NCBI RefSeq assembly: GCF_013401435.1
Contig: NZ_JACBGN010000002.1
Span: 1-64,000 of the forward strand
Origin: Streptomyces sp. BR123
Lineage (GTDB): Bacteria; Actinomycetota; Actinomycetes; Streptomycetales; Streptomycetaceae
DNA length: 64,000 bases
Direction: 5' to 3'
Below, piece after piece: positions 1 through 22,967 of the stretch (within the stretch, counting starts at the first letter, position 1; every line of letters begins with the position of its first letter). The notes beneath the pieces were generated by a model, which made no database searches, was not told where the DNA came from, and saw nothing but the letters and a program-made list of their open reading frames with translations. The position numbers and the translations under genes are program-made.

Positions 1-1337
1 ATAAGAGACAGTTGCCGGGGTGGCGGGGATTTCCGGGGTTTCCGCGGGCTCCGGGAGTTCGACGATGGCGTGGGCGTTCGTACCGCTCATGCCGAAGGAG
101 GAGACGCCTGCGCGGCGCGGGCGGCCGGTCTCCGGCCAGGGGCGCTGTTCGGTGAGCAGGGAGACGGCTCCCGCGGACCAGTCGACGTGCGGGGAGGGCT
201 CGTCCACGTGCAGGGTCTGCGGCAGCACGCCGTGGCGCATCGCCATGACCATCTTGATGATGCCGGCGACACCGGCGGCGGCCTGCGTGTGGCCGAAGTT
301 GGACTTGATGGAGCCCAGCCAGAGCGGGCTGTCCGCGGGCCGGTCCTGCCCGTACGTGGCGAGGAGGGCCTGTGCCTCGATCGGGTCGCCGAGGCGGGTG
401 CCCGTGCCGTGTGCCTCGACCGCGTCGACCTCGGCGGCGGTCAGCCGGGCGTTGGTGAGGGCCTGCCGGATCACGCGCTGCTGGGAGGGGCCGTTCGGGG
501 CGGTGAGGCCGTTGGAGGCGCCGTCCTGGTTGACGGCCGTACCGCGGACGACCGCGAGCACCTGGTGGCCGTTGCGGCGGGCGTCCGACAGCCGCTCGAC
601 GAGAAGCATGCCGACGCCCTCGCCCCAGGCGGTGCCGTCGGCGGCGGCTGCGAAGGGCTTGCAGCGGCCGTCGGCGGCGAGGCCGCGCTGGCGGCTGAAC
701 TCGGTGAAGACATCGGGCGTGGTGATGATGGTGACGCCGCCCGCGAGGGCGAGCGAGCACTCGCCGGAGCGCAGGGCCTGCGCCGCGAGGTGCAGGGCGA
801 CGAGCGAGGACGAGCAGGCGGTGTCGACGGTGACGGCCGGGCCCTCGAAGCCGAAGGTGTAGGAGACGCGGCCGGAGGCGATGCTGCTGGAGCCGCCGGT
901 GCCGAGGTAGCCCTCGACGCCTTCGGGGACGGTGTTCAGCCGGGACACGTAGTCGTTGTGCATCTGGCCGACGAACACGCCGACCTGCCGGCCGCGCAGG
1001 CCCGTCGGGTCGATCCCGGCCCGCTCGAAGGCCTCCCAGGAGGTCTCCAGCAGCAGGCGCTGCTGCGGGTCCATGGCGAGGGCCTCGCGCGGGTTGATCC
1101 CGAAGAAGGCGGGGTCGAAGTGGTGGGCGTCGTAGACGAAGCCGCCTTCCCGGGCGTACGAGGTCCCGGGGTTGTCCGGGTCGGGGTCGTACAGCGCGTC
1201 GGTGTCCCAGCCGCGGTCCTCCGGGAGGTGGGCGATGCCGTCGCGGCCTTCGGCGAGCAGCTGCCACAGCTCCTCGGGGCTGCGGACACCGCCGGGGAAG
1301 CGGCAGCTCATGGCGACGATGGCGATGGGGTCGTCCG
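1..1337 (-). other. Module A3: KS domain (module cut by window edge)
   Basis: The KS begins at [16 protein letters not shown] and includes the nucleophile Cys4120 (DTACSSS), HGTGT and SNFGHTQ, ending near [12 protein letters not shown] around position 70. About 20 linker residues follow before position 1. The AT and reductive domains lie outside the window, so neither extender unit nor oxidation level can be stated. The cut is a window edge, not a broken gene. Confidence 0.93.
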
Positions 1338-4300
1338 CGTCGGCGGCGGCGCCGACCGGGTGCCGCGGGAGGGCGGCCGCGGCAGCGGCGGCCTCGGAGC
1401 CGAGGAGCTCGTCCTTGAGGAAGCCGGCGAGGGCCGTGGGCGTCGGGTAGTCGAAGACGAGCGTGGCGGGCAGGCGGATGCCGGCGGCGGCGCCGAGCCG
1501 GTTGCGGAACTCGACGGCGGTGAGCGAGTCGAAGCCGAGGTCCTTGAAGGCGCGGCCGGGCTCGACCGCGTCGGGGGTGGCGTGGCCGAGGACGGCGGCG
1601 ACCTGGTCGCGGACCAGGTCCAGGAGCAGGGTGTCGCGCTCGTTCCCGGGGAGCCGGACGAGCTGCTCCACCAGCGGGGTTCCGGTGCCGGCGGCGGTGG
1701 TCTCGACGGCGCGGCGGGCCGTGGTGCGCACGAGGCCGCGCAGCAGGGCGGGGACCGTGCTCGCGTCGGCCTGGCGCAGCGGGGCGAGGTCGAGCTGCAT
1801 GGGGACGAGGTGGGCGTCGCCCGTGCGGTGCGCGGTGTCGAGGAGGGCGAGGCCCTCCTCGGAGGAGAGGCCGAGGACGCCGGAGCGCGTCATGCGGTCC
1901 TTGTCGGCGGTGTCCAGCTCGCCGGTCATGCCGCTGGCCTCGGCCCACAGGCCCCAGCCGAGGGAGGTGCCGGGCAGGCCGTGGGCCTGGCGGTGGCGGG
2001 CGAGGGCGTCGAGGAAGACGTTCGCGGCTGCGTAGTTGGCCTGGCCTGCGCCGCCGAAGGTGCCGGCGGCGGAGGAGAACAGGACGAAGTCGGCCAGGTC
2101 GAGCCGGCGGGTCAGCTCGTGCAGGTGCAGGGCGGCGTCCGCCTTGGGCCGCAGGACGCGGTCGACCCGTTCGGGGGTGAGGGCGGTGGTGATGCCGTCG
2201 TCGAGGACGCCCGCCGTGTGGATGACGGCGGTCAGCGGGTGTTCGGCCGGGATGCCGGCCAGGAGGGCGGCGAGTGCGTCGCGGTCGGCGGCGTCGCAGG
2301 CGGCGACGGTGACCTCGGCGCCCAGGGTGCGCAGCTCGGCGGCGAGTTCGGCGGCGCCGGCGGCGGCCTCGCCGCGGCGGCTGGTCAGGATCAGGCGGCG
2401 GGCGCCGCGGACGGTGACGGCGTGCCGGGCGACGAGGGCGCCCAGAGTGCCGGTGCCGCCGGTGACGAGGACGGTGCCCTCGGGGTTCCAGTCGGCGGGC
2501 ACGCTGAGGACGATCTTGCCGGTGTGGCGGGCCTGGCTGAGGTAGCGGAAGGCCTCGGGGGCCTGGCGCAGGTCCCAGCAGGAGACCGGGATCGGGTGCA
2601 GGGCGCCGGACTCGAAGAGGCCGAGGAGGGCGGTGAGCATCTCCTGGATGCGGTCGAGACCGGCCTCGGTGAGGTCGAAGGCCCGGTACGTGACACCGGG
2701 GTGGGCGGCGGCGACGTCCTGCGGGTCGCGGACGTCGGTCTTGCCCATCTCGACGAAGCGTCCGCCGCGCGGCAGCAGCCGCAGCGAGGCGTCGACGAAC
2801 TCGCGGGCCAGGGAGTCCAGGACGACGTCGACGCCGCGTCCGCCGGTGGCGGTGCGGAAGGTGTCCTCGAAGTCGAGGGTGCGGGAGGAGGCGATCCGGT
2901 CGTCGGTCAGGCCGAGTCCGCGCAGGGTGTCCCACTTGGCGGGGGCGGCGGTGGCGTACACGTCGGCGCCCCAGTGGCGGGCCAGCTGGACGGCGGCCAT
3001 GCCGACGCCGCCGGCCGCGGCGTGCACGAGGAGGGTCTCGCCCCGGCGGAGGCCGGCGAGGTCGTGGAGGGCGTAGTACGCCGTCATGAAGACGATCGGT
3101 ACGGCTGCGGCCTCGGCGAAGGTCCAGCCCTCGGGCATCGGCGCGATCATGCGGCGGTCGACGACGGCGAGCGGGCCGAACGCGCCGGGCAGCATGCCCA
3201 TGACGCGGTCGCCGGGGGCGAGGTCGGTGACGCCGGGGCCGGTCTCCAGGACGGTGCCGGCGCCTTCGGAGCCCATCAGGCCCGGGTCGCCGGGGTACAT
3301 GCCGAGGGCGTTGAGGACGTCGCGGAAGTTGAGGCCGGCGGCGCGTACGGCGACGCGGACCTGGCCGGGCTCCAGCGGGGCTTCGGACTCCGGGCTGGGC
3401 AGGAGGGTGAGGTGGTCGAGGGTGCCCTTGTCCTCGATGTCCATGCGCCAGGCGGAGCCGTCGGCGGGCGGGGTGAGCGGGGTGCCGGCCGGGACCCGGG
3501 CGAGGCGGGGGGCGTGGACGGTGCCGCGGCGGACCGCGAACTGCGGTTCGCCGGTGGCGAGGGCGGCGTCGAGCAGTCCGGGCAGGGTGTCGTCGTCGGT
3601 ACCGGTGGCGGTGCCGTCGAGGTCGGCGAGGACGAACCGGTCGGGGTTCTCCGCCTGCGCGGTCCGGACCAGGCCCCAGACGGGGGCGTGGACGGGGTCG
3701 GCGAGGTCCCAGTCGCCGTGGACGGCGACGGCGCCGCGGGTGACGAACACCAGGCGGGACTCGGCGAACCGGTCGTCGGCGAGCCAGCCCTGGACCAGGG
3801 CGAGGGCCCGGTGGGTCGCGGCCCGGACGGTGTCCGGGGTGAGCGCGCCCTCGGCGCCGACGGCGGCCGAGCAGGGGGCCAGGACGTACGCGGGGGCCGG
3901 GGCGCCCGCGTCGACGGCGGCGGCCAGGGCCGCCAGGTCGGCGTGGGTGCGGCCGGGCAGACCGGTGCCGTCGCCGAGGACGGCCCAGCCGTCGCCGGGC
4001 TGCTCGTCCGGGGTGCCGGTCGGCAGTGGCAGGGTGGCCCAGTCGATGCGGAACAGGGAGTCGTGGTGCGCGGTGCGGGCGGCGCCGGCCAGGCCGTCGG
4101 CGGAGACGGGCCGCACCGTCAGGCGCTCGACGGCGGCGACGGGCGCGCCGGTGGTGTCGGCGACCTGGAGGGAGAGGGTGTCCTCGCCGCCCGGGGTGAG
4201 GCGGACGCGCAGCGCGGCGGCGCCGACGGCGTGCAGGGACACGCCCCGCCAGGAGAACGGCAGCCCGGCCCCGCGGTCGCCGTCGGGGGACGGCTGGACG

Positions 4301-7300
4301 AAGGTGGCGTGCAGGGCGGCGTCGAGGAGGGCAGGGTGCAGACCGAACCGGGCGGCGTCGGCCTGCCGGTCGTCGGGCAGGGCCACCTCGGCGTACACGT
4401 CGTCGCCGAGGGTCCAGGCGGCCCGCAGGCCCTGGAAGACCGGGCCGTAGGCGAAGCCGCCCTGGCCGAGGTGCTCGTACAGGCCGTCGACGGTGACGGC
4501 CTCGGCGCCGGGCGGAGGCCAGGCGGTCAGGTCGAACGCGGGCCGCGGGGCGCCGGTCGCGAGGACGCCGGTGGCGTGGCGGGTCCACGGCTCGTCGTCG
4601 GCGGCGTCCGGGTCGCCGGAGTACAGGTCCAGGGTGCGGCGGCCGTCCCGGCCGGGGGCGCCCACCACGATCTGGAGGCGGACCGCGGCGTGCGGGGCCA
4701 GGAGCAGTGGGGCTTCGAGGGTGAGCTCCTCCAGCACGTCGCAGCCGGCCTGGTCGCCGGCCCGGACGGCGAGCTCGACGAAGGCGGTGCCGGGCAGCAG
4801 GACGGTGCCCATGACGGCGTGGTCGGCCAGCCACGGGTGGGTGTCGAGGGAGATCCGGCCGGTGAGCAGGAAGCCCTCGCCGTCGGCGAGCGGCACGGCG
4901 GCGCCGAGCAGCGGGTGGTGGGCTGCGCCCAGACCGGCCGACTCGACGTCCCCGACGAAGCCGGCGGGGGCTTCGAGCCAGAACCGGCGGCGTTGGAAGG
5001 CGTACGTGGGCAGGTCGGTGCGGCGGGCGCCGGTCGCGGCGAAGTACGCGCTCCAGTCGACGGGGACGGTGCGGGTGTGGAGGGCGGCGATCGCGGCGGC
5101 CAGCGCCTCGGTCTCGCCGCGGTCGCGGCGCAGGGCCGGGACGAACACGGCGTCGGTGCTGCTGTCGGTGTCGGTGTCGCTCAGGCAGTCGCGGCCCAGG
5201 CCCGACAGCACGCCCTGCGGGCCGAGTTCGAGGTAGGTGGTGACGCGCTCGGCGTCCAGGGTGCGGATGCCGTCGAGGAAGCGGACGGCCTCGCGGACGT
5301 GGGCGACCCAGTGCTCGGGGGTGCGCAGTTCCTCGCCCGCGACCTCGCCGGTGAGGTGGGTGACGACGGGGAGGGCGGGCGCGTGGTAGGTGAGGGAGGC
5401 GGCGACCTCGCGGAAGGCGTCGAGCATGCCGTCCATCAGCGGGGAGTGGAAGGCGTGGCTGACGGTGAGCCGCTTGGCCTGCCGGCCGCGTGCCTCGAAC
5501 TCGGCGGCGATCTCCAGCGCGAGGTCCTCGTCGCCGGAGATGACCACGGCGGAGGCGGAGTTGACGGCGGCGATGCCGATCCGGTCCTCCCGGCCGGCGA
5601 GCAGCGGCCGGACCTCGTCCTCGGTGGCGGCGAGCGCGATCATCGCGCCGCCTTCGGGCAGCTGCTCCATGAGCCGGCCGCGGGCGGCGACGAGCGTGCA
5701 CGCGTCGTCGAGGGACAGCACGCCTGCGACGTGCGCGGCGGTGATCTCGCCGATGGAGTGGCCGGCGACGAAGTCGGGGCGCACGCCCCAGGACTCGACG
5801 AGCCGGTAGAGCGCGGTCTCCAGGGCGAACAGGGCGGGCTGGGTGTAACCGGTTCGGTTGAGGAGTGCGCCGTCCTCGGCGAACAGGACGTCCTTGAGGG
5901 GCTGTTCGAGGTGCGGGTCCAGGGCCGCGCAGACCTCGTCCAGGGCGGCCGCGAACACGGGGTGGGCGGCGTACAGTTCGCGGCCGGTACCGGGGCGCTG
6001 GCTGCCCTGTCCGGTGAAGAGGACGGCGAGCCGGCCGTCGGAGGCGTCGTGCCGGACGAGCCGGGCGTGGTCGCGGCCCTCGGCGAGTGCGGCGAGCCCG
6101 GTGAGCAGTTCCTCGCGGCCGGCGGCGACGACGGCGGCCCGGCGGTCCAGGGCGGTACGGGTGGTGGCCAGCGAGTACGCCACGTCGGCGGGCGCCGCAT
6201 CCGGCCAGCCGGCGAGGTGGGCGGCGAGCCGGGCGGCCTGGGCGCTCAGCGCGTCGGGGGTCCGGCCGGACAGGACGAAAGGCAGCGGGGTGCCGGCGAG
6301 GACGACGGACTCGGGGGCGGAGGATTCGGGGGCGCCGGCTTCGGTGTCCCCGTCGGCGGGCGGCTGCTCGATGATGACGTGCGCGTTGGTACCGCTGACG
6401 CCGAAGGAGGATATGCCCGCGCGGCGCGGGCGGCCCGTTTCGGGCCACTGCGTCTGCTCGGTGAGGAGGGAGACCGCGCCGGCGGTCCAGTCGATGTGCG
6501 GGGACGGCTCGCCGATGTGCAGGGACGCCGGCAGGACGCCGTGGCGCATGGCGAGGACCATCTTGATGATGCCGGCGGCGCCCGCGGCGGCCTGGGTGTG
6601 GCCGATGTTGGACTTGATGGAACCCAGTCGCAGCGGCTGGTCCGCGGGCCTGTCCCGGCCGTAGGTTGCGAGCAGGGCCTGCGCCTCGATCGGGTCGCCC
6701 AGGGTCGTGCCGGTGCCGTGGGCCTCGACGGCGTCGACGTCGGCGGCGGTCAGACCGGCGTGGGCGAGGGCCTCTCGGATGACGCGCTGCTGGGACGGGC
6801 CGTTGGGGGCGGTGAGGCCGTTGCTCGCACCGTCCTGGTTGACGGCCGTGCCCCGGACGACGGCCAGCACCGGGTGGCCGTTGCGCCGGGCGTCGGAGAG
6901 CCGCTCTACGAGGATCATTCCGGCACCCTCGGCCCAGCCGGTGCCGTCGGCGTCGGCGGAGAAGGACTTGCAGCGGCCGTCGGTGGACAGGCCCCGCTGG
7001 CGGCTGAAGTCGATGAAGGTGTCCGGGGTGGACATGACGGTGACACCGCCGGCCAGCGCCATGTCGCACTCGCCGCTGCGCAGGGCCTGCGCGGCCAGGT
7101 GCAGGGCGACGAGGGAGGAGGAGCAGGCCGTGTCGATGGTGACGGCGGGTCCTTCGAGGCCGAAGGTGTACGAGATGCGGCCGGAGGCGACGCTGCCGGC
7201 GGTGCCGGTGCCGAGGTAGCCCTCCAGGCCCTCGGGGACGGCCGGGAGCCGGGTCAGGTAGTCGTGGTACATGACGCCCGCGAACACGCCGGTGCGGCTG

Positions 7301-10300
7301 CCGCGCACGGCGGCCGGGTCGATTCCGGCGCGTTCGAAGGCCTCCCAGGAGGTCTCCAGCAGGAGCCGCTGGTGCGGGTCCATGGCGAGGGCCTCGCGCG
7401 GGTTGATACCGAAGACGTCGGGGTCGAAGTCGGCGGCGTCGTGCAGGAATCCGCCCTCGCGGGTGTACGAGGTCCCGGCGCGGCCGGGGTCGGAGTCGTA
7501 CAGCGCGTCGAGGTTCCAGCCGCGGTCGGTGGGGAACGGGGAGATCGCGTCGACGGAGCCGGCGACGAGCTGCCACAACTCCTCGGGCGTGCTGACGCCG
7601 CCGGGGTAGCGGCAGGCCATGGCGACGATGGCGATGGGCTCGTCGGTGACGGCCGGGACGTGGGCGGTGGCGCCGGTGCCGCCCGCGGGCGCGGCCCGGT
7701 CGCCGAGGAGTTCGGTGCGCAGGAAGGCGGCGAGCGCGTTCGGGGTGGGGTAGTCGAAGACGAGGGTGGCGGGCAGCCGGACTCCGGTGGCCGATCCGAG
7801 GCGGTTGCGCAGTTCGACGGCGGTGAGCGAGTCGAAGCCGAGTTCCTTGAAGGCGCGGCCGGGGTCGACGGCGTCGGGGCCGGGGAAGCCGAGGACGGCG
7901 GCGACCTGGACGCGGACGGTGGCCAGCAGCAGCCGGTCGCGTTCGGCGGCTGTCAGCGGCAGCAGCCGCTCGGCGAGGCCGTCGGCCGGGGCGGGGCCCT
8001 GCGCGGCGGCGGTGCGGCGGGCGGCGGGCCGGACCAGGCCGCGCAGCAGCGGCGGGACCATGCTCGCGTCGGCCTGGCGCAGGGCGGCCAGGTCGAGGTG
8101 CATGGGGACGGCGGTCGCATCCCCGGTCTCGCGGGCGGTGTCCATGAGGGCGAGGCCCTCGGCGGAGGACAGTGCGGCGACGCCGGCGCGGGAGATCCGC
8201 TCCAGGTCGGTGTCGGCGAGGTCGCCGGTCATGCCGCTGCGTTCGGCCCACAGGCCCCAGGCGAGCGCGGTGGCGGGCAGGCCTTCGGCGCGGCGGCGCT
8301 GTGCGAGGGCGTCGAGGAAGGTGTTGGCGGCGGCGTAGTTGGCCTGGCCGGCCGCGCCGAGGGTGCCGGCGGCGGCGGAGAACAGCACGAAGGCGGCGAG
8401 GTCGAGGCTGCGGGTCAGCTCGTGCAGGTGGACGGCGGCGTCGACCTTGGCGGGCAGGACGTGGTCGATCCGCTCGGAGGTGAGCGCTTCGAGGATGCCG
8501 TCGTCGAGGACCCCCGCCGTGTGCACGACGGCGGTCAGCGGGTGCTCGGCCGGTACGGAGGCCAGCAGCGCGGCGAGCGCCTCGCGGTCGGCGGCGTCGC
8601 AGGCGGCGAGGGTGACCTCGGCGCCCAGCGCGCGCAGTTCCGCGAGGAGTTCGGGGGCGCCGGCGGCGGCCTCTCCGCGGCGGCTGGTCAGCAGCAGGCG
8701 GCGGACGCCGTGCGCGGTGACCAGGTGGCGGGCGACGAGCCCGCCGAGGGTGCCGGTGGCACCGGTGACCAGGGCGGTGCCGTCGGTGTCGAGCGGGCGG
8801 GCCTCCCGCCCTTCGGCTGCGGGGACGGCGGGGACGCGGGCGAGCCGGGGTGTGACGGCGCGGCCCTCACGGAGGGCGAGCTGCGCCTCGCCGGTGGCGA
8901 GTGCGGCGGGCAGGGCGCGCAGGGACTCCTCGCGGTCGTCGAGGTCGAGCAGGACGAACCGGTCGGGGTGTTCGGACTGGGCCGACCGCAGCAGGCCCCA
9001 CAGCGGGGCGTGCTCCAGGTCGGGCACGTCGGATCCGGCGGTGGTGGCGACGGCGCCGTGGGTGGTGAACACCAGTCGGCAGCCGGCGAAGCGGTCGTCG
9101 GCGAGCCAGGCCTGGGCCAGCTCCAGGGCGTGGTGCAGGGCGTCGGCGACGGCGGCGGGCAGCGCGGCATCGACCGGGGTGGCCGGCGCGCCGCCGACGG
9201 CGGGGCCGGACACGGGGACGACGACGGCCTGCGGCACCGGGGCCCCGGCCTCGACCGCAGCACCGAGGGCCGCGAGGTCGGCGTACGTGGCGGCCGTCGG
9301 CAGGACGCCGGTGAGGCGGGTGAGGCGGGAGCCGGCGGCGGCGTCGCCGAGCAGCGCCCACTGGCCGGGGGCGACGGTGGTGGCGGCCGGAAGGGGCAGC
9401 GGAGTCCAGTCGACGCGGAACAGCGCGTCGTGGAAGGCTGTGCGGGCGGCCCGGACCTGGTCGGGGCTGACGGGGCGGAGCAGCAGGGCGTCGACGGAGG
9501 CGACGGGCGCGCCGGTCTCGTCGGCGAGGTCGACGCAGACGGTGTCCCGGCCGGCGGGGGCCAGGCGGACGCGGACGGCGCGGGCGCCGACGGCGTGCAG
9601 GGCGACGCCGCTCCAGGAGAACGGCAGCCGGCCGTGCTCGGTGTCCTCCAGCAGGGAGCCCATGCCGACGGCGTGCAGGGCTGCGTCGAGCAGGGCCGGG
9701 TGCAGGCCGAACAGGGCGGCCTCGGCGTGGGCCTGCTCGGGCAGGCGGACCTCGGCGAAGACCTCGTCGCCGCGCTGCCAGGCGCCGGTCAGGCCCTGGA
9801 AGACGGGCCCGTAGGCGAAGCCGGTGCCGGTGAGGTACGTGTACAGGCCGTCGACGGGGAGGGCGGTGGCGCCCTGCGGCGGCCAGCTGGCCAGGTCGGT
9901 GGCGGTCCCCCGGCCGTCCCGGGCGGCGGCCGGGGCGAGGAGGCCGGTGGCGTGCCGGGTCCAGGCGCCTTCGCCCCAGGTGTCGTCGGCGGCGTCCTCT
10001 GGCCGGGAGTGCAGGGTGAGCGGGCGCCGTCCGTCGGCGTCGGGCGCGCCGACGGCGAGCTGGATCTGGATGCCGCCGTGCGGGGGCAGGACCAGGGGGG
10101 CTTGGAGGGTGAGCTCTTCGAGGAGTTCGCAGCCGGTGTGCTCGCCGGCCTGGAGGGCGAGTTCCACGAAGGCGGTGCCGGGCAGCAGCACGGTGTCCAT
10201 GACCGTGTGGTCGGCGAGCCAGGGGTGGGTGGCCAGGGAGAGGCGGCCGGTGAACAGGTGGCCGTCGCCGTCGGCCAGGGCGATGGCGGCGCCGAGCAGC

Positions 10301-13173
10301 GGGTGCTCGGCGGAGCCTATGCCGGCGGCGGTGACGTCGCCGGTCCAGGCGGTGGGCTGCTCGGGCCAGTACAGGCGGCGCTGGAAGGCGTACGTGGGCA
10401 GGTCGACGCGGGTGGCGCCGCGGCCGGCGAAGACGGCGGACCAGTCCACGGCGACGCCGTGGGCGTGGGCCCGGGCGACCGCGGCGGCGAACGCGGCCGG
10501 CTCGGGGCGGTCGGCGCGCAGGGCGGGCACGAACACGGCGTCGGCGTGGTCGGCGAGGCAGTCCTGGGCGAGGGCGGTGAGGACGCCGCCCGGGCCGACC
10601 TCGACGAAGGTGGTGACGCCGAGCGCGCCCAGGGCGCGTACGCCGTCGAGGAAGCGGACGGCCTCGCGGACGTGCCGCACCCAGTAGTCGGCGGTGCAGA
10701 TCTCCTCGGCGGTCACGGAGGCGCCGGTGAGGTTGGAGACGATCGGGATGACGGGCGGCGCGTAGGAGACGGCTTCGGCGGCTTCGCGGAACGCGTCGAG
10801 CATGCCGTCCATGAGCGGCGAGTGGAAGGCGTGGCTGACGGTGAGCCGCTTGGTGCGGCGGCCGCGGGCGCGCAGGGCCTCGGCGACCGCGCCGGCCGCC
10901 TCCTCGTCGCCGGAGACGACGACGGAGCGGGGGCCGTTGACGGCGGCGATGGACACCCGGTCGGTGAGGAGCGGGGTGACCTCGTCCTCGGTGGCCTCGA
11001 CGGCGATCATCGCGCCACCGGAGGGCAGGGCCTGCATCAGCCGGCCGCGGGCGGCGACCAGGGCGGCGGCGTCGGGGAGGGTGAAGACGCCGGAGACGTG
11101 GGCGGCGGCGAGTTCGCCGATGGAGTGCCCGATGAGGAAGTCGGGGGCGAGACCCCACTGTTCGAGCTGCCGGTGGAGGGCGACCTCGACGGCGAACAGG
11201 GCGGCCTGGGTGTAGGCGGTCTCGTCCAGCAGCGTCGCCTCGGGGGTGCCCTCGGCGGCGAACAGGACGTCGTACAGGGGGCGTTCGAGGTGCCGGTCGA
11301 GTTCGTCGCGTACGGCGTCCAGGGCGCGGGCGAAGCCCGGGTGGGTGGCGTACAGGTCGCGGGCCATGCCGGGGCGCTGGCTGCCCTGGCCGGTGAACAG
11401 GAAGGCGGTGTTGCCCTCGCCGACGGCGCCGACGACGGCGGTGGCGGGCTGCTCGCCGGCGGCGAGCGCGTCGAGGTCGGCGAGGAGTTCCTCCGCGCCG
11501 TCGGCGAAGAGGACGGCGCGGCGGTCCAGCGCGGCGCGGCCGGTGGCGAGGGAGAAGCCGAGGTCGGTCAGGGCCGCCTGGTCGGCGGCGAGTGCGGGGT
11601 GGGCGCGCAGGTGGCCGGCGAGGCGGCCGGCCTGGGCGCGCAGGCCCTCGTCGCCGTGGCCGGAGACGGGCAGCGGGACGGGCCCGGTGGCGCCCTCCGC
11701 AGCGGCGGCGGCTGTGGCGCCGGTGTTCGTGGTGCCGGTGCCGGTGTCCCCGGGTGCGGCGGGGGTGTCGGCGGGCGGGGCCTGCTCGATGACGGTGTGG
11801 GCGTTGGTGCCGCTGACGCCGAAGGAGGAGATGCCGGCGCGGCGCGGCTGTCCGGTCTCGGGCCAGGGCACGGCCCGGGCGAGGAGCTCGACGTCGCCGG
11901 TGGTCCAGTCCACGGCGGTGGACGGCCGGTCGATGTGGAGGGACTCGGGAAGGACGCCGTGCTGCATCGCGAGGACCATCTTGATGATGCCCGCGACGCC
12001 GGCGGCGGCCTGGGTGTGCCCGATGTTGGACTTGATGGAGCCGAGCCACAGCGGCCGGCCCTCGGCGCGGTTCTGGCCGTAGGTGGCGAGGATGGCCTGG
12101 GCCTCGATGGGATCGCCCAGTGTGGTGCCGGTGCCGTGCGCCTCGACGGCGTCGACCTGTGCCGGGGTGAGTCCGGCGTTGGTGAGGGCCTGCCGGATGA
12201 CGCGCTGCTGGGAGGGCCCGTTGGGGGCGGTGAGGCCGTTGGAGGCGCCGTCCTGGTTGATGGCGCTGCCGCGGACCACGGCGAGCACCGGGTGCCCGTT
12301 GCGGCGGGCGTCGGCGAGCTTCTCCACGAGGAGCATGCCGACGCCCTCGCCCCAGCCGGTGCCGTCGGCGCCCTCGGCGAACGGCTTGCACCGCCCGTCG
12401 GGGGCGAGTCCGCGCTGTCGGCTGAACTGCACGAAGGCGCGCGGGCTGGACATGACGGTGACACCGCCGGCGAGGGCCAGGGAGCATTCGCCGTTCCGCA
12501 GGGCCTGCACGGCGAGGTGCAGGGCGACGAGGGAGGAGGAGCAGGCGGTGTCGACGGTGACGGCCGGGCCTTCGAGCCCGAAGGTGTACGAGAGGCGGCC
12601 GGAGACGACGCTCGCCGCGTTCCCGGTGAGGAGGTACTGCTCGACGCCCTGCGGGACGCCGTCGCGCAGCAGGTCGGGGTAGTCCTGGCCGTTCGTGCCG
12701 ATGAACACGCCGGCCTTGCTGCCCCGCAGGGTGCCCGGATCGATGCCGGCGCGTTCGAAGGTCTCCCAGGAGGTTTCGAGCAGCAGGCGCTGCTGCGGGT
12801 CCATGCCGAGGGTCTCGCGCGGGCTGATCCCGAAGAAGGCGGCGTCGAACTCGCCCACCCGGTCGAGGAATCCGCCCTCCCGGGTGTACGAGGTGCCGCT
12901 GCGCCCGGGGTCGGCGTCGTACAGGGACTCGATGTCCCAGCCGCGGTCGGTGGGGAAGTCGGTGATGGCGTCCCGGCCGCCCGCGACCAGGTCCCACAGG
13001 TCCTCCGGCGACTCGATGCCGCCGGGGAACCTGCAGGACATGCCGACGATCGCGATGGGTTCGGGCTCCTGGGCCTCGACCTCGCGAAGGCGCTGCCGCG
13101 TCTGGTGCAGATCGGCCGTCACCCGCTTCAAGTAGCCGAGGATCTTGTCCTGATCCGACGCCTGACCCGCCAT
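1..13173 (-). CDS. Modular type I PKS, gene A (3' end cut by window); modules KS-AT-DH-KR-ACP, KS-AT-DH-ER-KR-ACP, KS...
   Basis: Cytosolic multienzyme adding extender units to an ACP-bound polyketide. 4391 codons are visible with no stop, so the C-terminus lies beyond position 1. The start is taken as ATG at 13173 because GGTGAGG lies five bases upstream; an in-frame ATG at 13188 has no ribosome site. Residues 1-35 form a coiled-coil docking helix ([20 protein letters not shown]). Module 1 (about 36-1820) is KS-AT-DH-KR-ACP. Module 2 (about 1844-3920) is KS-AT-DH-ER-KR-ACP, the only enoyl reductase in the window. Module 3 (from about 3946) shows a complete KS with Cys4120, then about 20 linker residues. 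Both ATs carry HAFH, the malonyl signature. The gene lies 60 bp downstream of B with no strong hairpin between them, so they are probably co-transcribed. A thioesterase may lie further left but is not seen. Confidence 0.97.
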   Translation of the reverse strand, partial: MAGQASDQDKILGYLKRVTADLHQTRQRLREVEAQEPEPIAIVGMSCRFPGGIESPEDLWDLVAGGRDAITDFPTDRGWDIESLYDADPGRSGTSYTREGGFLDRVGEFDAAFFGISPRETLGMDPQQRLLLETSWETFERAGIDPGTLRGSKAGVFIGTNGQDYPDLLRDGVPQGVEQYLLTGNAASVVSGRLSYTFGLEGPAVTVDTACSSSLVALHLAVQALRNGECSLALAGGVTVMSSPRAFVQFSRQRGLAPDGRCKPFAEGADGTGWGEGVGMLLVEKLADARRNGHPVLAVVRGSAINQDGASNGLTAPNGPSQQRVIRQALTNAGLTPAQVDAVEAHGTGTTLGDPIEAQAILATYGQNRAEGRPLWLGSIKSNIGHTQAAAGVAGIIKMVLAMQHGVLPESLHIDRPSTAVDWTTGDVELLARAVPWPETGQPRRAGISSFGVSGTNAHTVIEQAPPADTPAAPGDTGTGTTNTGATAAAAAEGATGPVPLPVSGHGDEGLRAQAGRLAGHLRAHPALAADQAALTDLGFSLATGRAALDRRAVLFADGAEELLADLDALAAGEQPATAVVGAVGEGNTAFLFTGQGSQRPGMARDLYATHPGFARALDAVRDELDRHLERPLYDVLFAAEGTPEATLLDETAYTQAALFAVEVALHRQLEQWGLAPDFLIGHSIGELAAAHVSGVFTLPDAAALVAARGRLMQALPSGGAMIAVEATEDEVTPLLTDRVSIAAVNGPRSVVVSGDEEAAGAVAEALRARGRRTKRLTVSHAFHSPLMDGMLDAFREAAEAVSYAPPVIPIVSNLTGASVTAEEICTADYWVRHVREAVRFLDGVRALGALGVTTFVEVGPGGVLTALAQDCLADHADAVFVPALRADRPEPAAFAAAVARAHAHGVAVDWSAVFAGRGATRVDLPTYAFQRRLYWPEQPTAWTGDVTAAGIGSAEHPLLGAAIALADGDGHLFTGRLSLATHPWLADHTVMDTVLLPGTAFVELALQAGEHTGCELLEELTLQAPLVLPPHGGIQIQLAVGAPDADGRRPLTLHSRPEDAADDTWGEGAWTRHATGLLAPAAARDGRGTATDLASWPPQGATALPVDGLYTYLTGTGFAYGPVFQGLTGAWQRGDEVFAEVRLPEQAHAEAALFGLHPALLDAALHAVGMGSLLEDTEHGRLPFSWSGVALHAVGARAVRVRLAPAGRDTVCVDLADETGAPVASVDALLLRPVSPDQVRAARTAFHDALFRVDWTPLPLPAATTVAPGQWALLGDAAAGSRLTRLTGVLPTAATYADLAALGAAVEAGAPVPQAVVVPVSGPAVGGAPATPVDAALPAAVADALHHALELAQAWLADDRFAGCRLVFTTHGAVATTAGSDVPDLEHAPLWGLLRSAQSEHPDRFVLLDLDDREESLRALPAALATGEAQLALREGRAVTPRLARVPAVPAAEGREARPLDTDGTALVTGATGTLGGLVARHLVTAHGVRRLLLTSRRGEAAAGAPELLAELRALGAEVTLAACDAADREALAALLASVPAEHPLTAVVHTAGVLDDGILEALTSERIDHVLPAKVDAAVHLHELTRSLDLAAFVLFSAAAGTLGAAGQANYAAANTFLDALAQRRRAEGLPATALAWGLWAERSGMTGDLADTDLERISRAGVAALSSAEGLALMDTARETGDATAVPMHLDLAALRQADASMVPPLLRGLVRPAARRTAAAQGPAPADGLAERLLPLTAAERDRLLLATVRVQVAAVLGFPGPDAVDPGRAFKELGFDSLTAVELRNRLGSATGVRLPATLVFDYPTPNALAAFLRTELLGDRAAPAGGTGATAHVPAVTDEPIAIVAMACRYPGGVSTPEELWQLVAGSVDAISPFPTDRGWNLDALYDSDPGRAGTSYTREGGFLHDAADFDPDVFGINPREALAMDPHQRLLLETSWEAFERAGIDPAAVRGSRTGVFAGVMYHDYLTRLPAVPEGLEGYLGTGTAGSVASGRISYTFGLEGPAVTIDTACSSSLVALHLAAQALRSGECDMALAGGVTVMSTPDTFIDFSRQRGLSTDGRCKSFSADADGTGWAEGAGMILVERLSDARRNGHPVLAVVRGTAVNQDGASNGLTAPNGPSQQRVIREALAHAGLTAADVDAVEAHGTGTTLGDPIEAQALLATYGRDRPADQPLRLGSIKSNIGHTQAAAGAAGIIKMVLAMRHGVLPASLHIGEPSPHIDWTAGAVSLLTEQTQWPETGRPRRAGISSFGVSGTNAHVIIEQPPADGDTEAGAPESSAPESVVLAGTPLPFVLSGRTPDALSAQAARLAAHLAGWPDAAPADVAYSLATTRTALDRRAAVVAAGREELLTGLAALAEGRDHARLVRHDASDGRLAVLFTGQGSQRPGTGRELYAAHPVFAAALDEVCAALDPHLEQPLKDVLFAEDGALLNRTGYTQPALFALETALYRLVESWGVRPDFVAGHSIGEITAAHVAGVLSLDDACTLVAARGRLMEQLPEGGAMIALAATEDEVRPLLAGREDRIGIAAVNSASAVVISGDEDLALEIAAEFEARGRQAKRLTVSHAFHSPLMDGMLDAFREVAASLTYHAPALPVVTHLTGEVAGEELRTPEHWVAHVREAVRFLDGIRTLDAERVTTYLELGPQGVLSGLGRDCLSDTDTDSSTDAVFVPALRRDRGETEALAAAIAALHTRTVPVDWSAYFAATGARRTDLPTYAFQRRRFWLEAPAGFVGDVESAGLGAAHHPLLGAAVPLADGEGFLLTGRISLDTHPWLADHAVMGTVLLPGTAFVELAVRAGDQAGCDVLEELTLEAPLLLAPHAAVRLQIVVGAPGRDGRRTLDLYSGDPDAADDEPWTRHATGVLATGAPRPAFDLTAWPPPGAEAVTVDGLYEHLGQGGFAYGPVFQGLRAAWTLGDDVYAEVALPDDRQADAARFGLHPALLDAALHATFVQPSPDGDRGAGLPFSWRGVSLHAVGAAALRVRLTPGGEDTLSLQVADTTGAPVAAVERLTVRPVSADGLAGAARTAHHDSLFRIDWATLPLPTGTPDEQPGDGWAVLGDGTGLPGRTHADLAALAAAVDAGAPAPAYVLAPCSAAVGAEGALTPDTVRAATHRALALVQGWLADDRFAESRLVFVTRGAVAVHGDWDLADPVHAPVWGLVRTAQAENPDRFVLADLDGTATGTDDDTLPGLLDAALATGEPQFAVRRGTVHAPRLARVPAGTPLTPPADGSAWRMDIEDKGTLDHLTLLPSPESEAPLEPGQVRVAVRAAGLNFRDVLNALGMYPGDPGLMGSEGAGTVLETGPGVTDLAPGDRVMGMLPGAFGPLAVVDRRMIAPMPEGWTFAEAAAVPIVFMTAYYALHDLAGLRRGETLLVHAAAGGVGMAAVQLARHWGADVYATAAPAKWDTLRGLGLTDDRIASSRTLDFEDTFRTATGGRGVDVVLDSLAREFVDASLRLLPRGGRFVEMGKTDVRDPQDVAAAHPGVTYRAFDLTEAGLDRIQEMLTALLGLFESGALHPIPVSCWDLRQAPEAFRYLSQARHTGKIVLSVPADWNPEGTVLVTGGTGTLGALVARHAVTVRGARRLILTSRRGEAAAGAAELAAELRTLGAEVTVAACDAADRDALAALLAGIPAEHPLTAVIHTAGVLDDGITTALTPERVDRVLRPKADAALHLHELTRRLDLADFVLFSSAAGTFGGAGQANYAAANVFLDALARHRQAHGLPGTSLGWGLWAEASGMTGELDTADKDRMTRSGVLGLSSEEGLALLDTAHRTGDAHLVPMQLDLAPLRQADASTVPALLRGLVRTTARRAVETTAAGTGTPLVEQLVRLPGNERDTLLLDLVRDQVAAVLGHATPDAVEPGRAFKDLGFDSLTAVEFRNRLGAAAGIRLPATLVFDYPTPTALAGFLKDELLGSEAAAAAAALPRHPVGAAADADDPIAIVAMSCRFPGGVRSPEELWQLLAEGRDGIAHLPEDRGWDTDALYDPDPDNPGTSYAREGGFVYDAHHFDPAFFGINPREALAMDPQQRLLLETSWEAFERAGIDPTGLRGRQVGVFVGQMHNDYVSRLNTVPEGVEGYLGTGGSSSIASGRVSYTFGFEGPAVTVDTACSSSLVALHLAAQALRSGECSLALAGGVTIITTPDVFTEFSRQRGLAADGRCKPFAAAADGTAWGEGVGMLLVERLSDARRNGHQVLAVVRGTAVNQDGASNGLTAPNGPSQQRVIRQALTNARLTAAEVDAVEAHGTGTRLGDPIEAQALLATYGQDRPADSPLWLGSIKSNFGHTQAAAGVAGIIKMVMAMRHGVLPQTLHVDEPSPHVDWSAGAVSLLTEQRPWPETGRPRRAGVSSFGMSGTNAHAIVELPEPAETPEIPATPATVSY
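1390..7645 (-). other. Module A2: KS-AT(malonyl)-DH-ER-KR-ACP, fully reducing
   Basis: KS Cys2017; AT Ser2473 with HAFH at 2573-2576 (malonyl); DH His2785 in the canonical [10 protein letters not shown] and Asp2951 in DAALH. The ER spans about 3215-3550 (roughly 2520-3530 in DNA) and shows the NADPH motif [15 protein letters not shown] near 3383. KR has TGGTGTLG near 3570, LDD, FSSAAG and Tyr3714; ACP Ser3883. All reductive motifs are intact, so a saturated methylene unit is predicted. It is the only module in the window with an ER. Confidence 0.93.
7700..13066 (-). other. Module A1: KS-AT(malonyl)-DH-KR-ACP
   Basis: KS has DTACSSS with Cys211 plus HGTGT and SNIGH histidines. AT has GHSIGE (Ser684) and HAFH at 781-784, so malonyl-CoA is expected. 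DH has His989 in [10 protein letters not shown], where Asp replaces the usual Gly of HxxxGxxxxP, and Asp1163 in DAALH. About 220 residues separate the DH from the KR Rossmann motif, which is room for the KR structural half but no ER. KR has TGATGTLGG near 1470, an LDD motif (B-type) and Tyr1613; the usual catalytic Ser position (1600) is Ala in FSAAAG. ACP attachment is Ser1782 in GFDSL. Expected output is a trans alkene, if the DH and KR variants work. Confidence 0.9.
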
Positions 13174-13233
13174 TGGAACCTCACCCATGTTCGTCACAAA
13201 CCCTTGTGCTGCTACTGCCTGCTGTCCGCTGCG

Positions 13234-22899
<9,666 letters not shown>

Positions 22900-22967
22900 G
22901 TGCGTGGGCTCCATGCCAGAGAGGCGGTCGTACGGGTCGGTCTGACCGTGTGGTGGTGTGGTAGGGG

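Noticed and set aside
8867-12997. Minus-strand frame of 1376 codons inside gene A
   Set aside because: Arg/Pro/His-rich shadow in another frame. The true frame, open from 13173 to position 1, carries all KS, AT, DH, KR and ACP motifs.
13195-13208. Small hairpin (cacaa/ttgtg) between B and A
   Set aside because: Only five base pairs; too weak to call a terminator.
22900-22914. Upstream ATG extending gene B by five residues
   Set aside because: The ATG at 22899 has GGAG at proper spacing and gives the same MVNE start as gene C.
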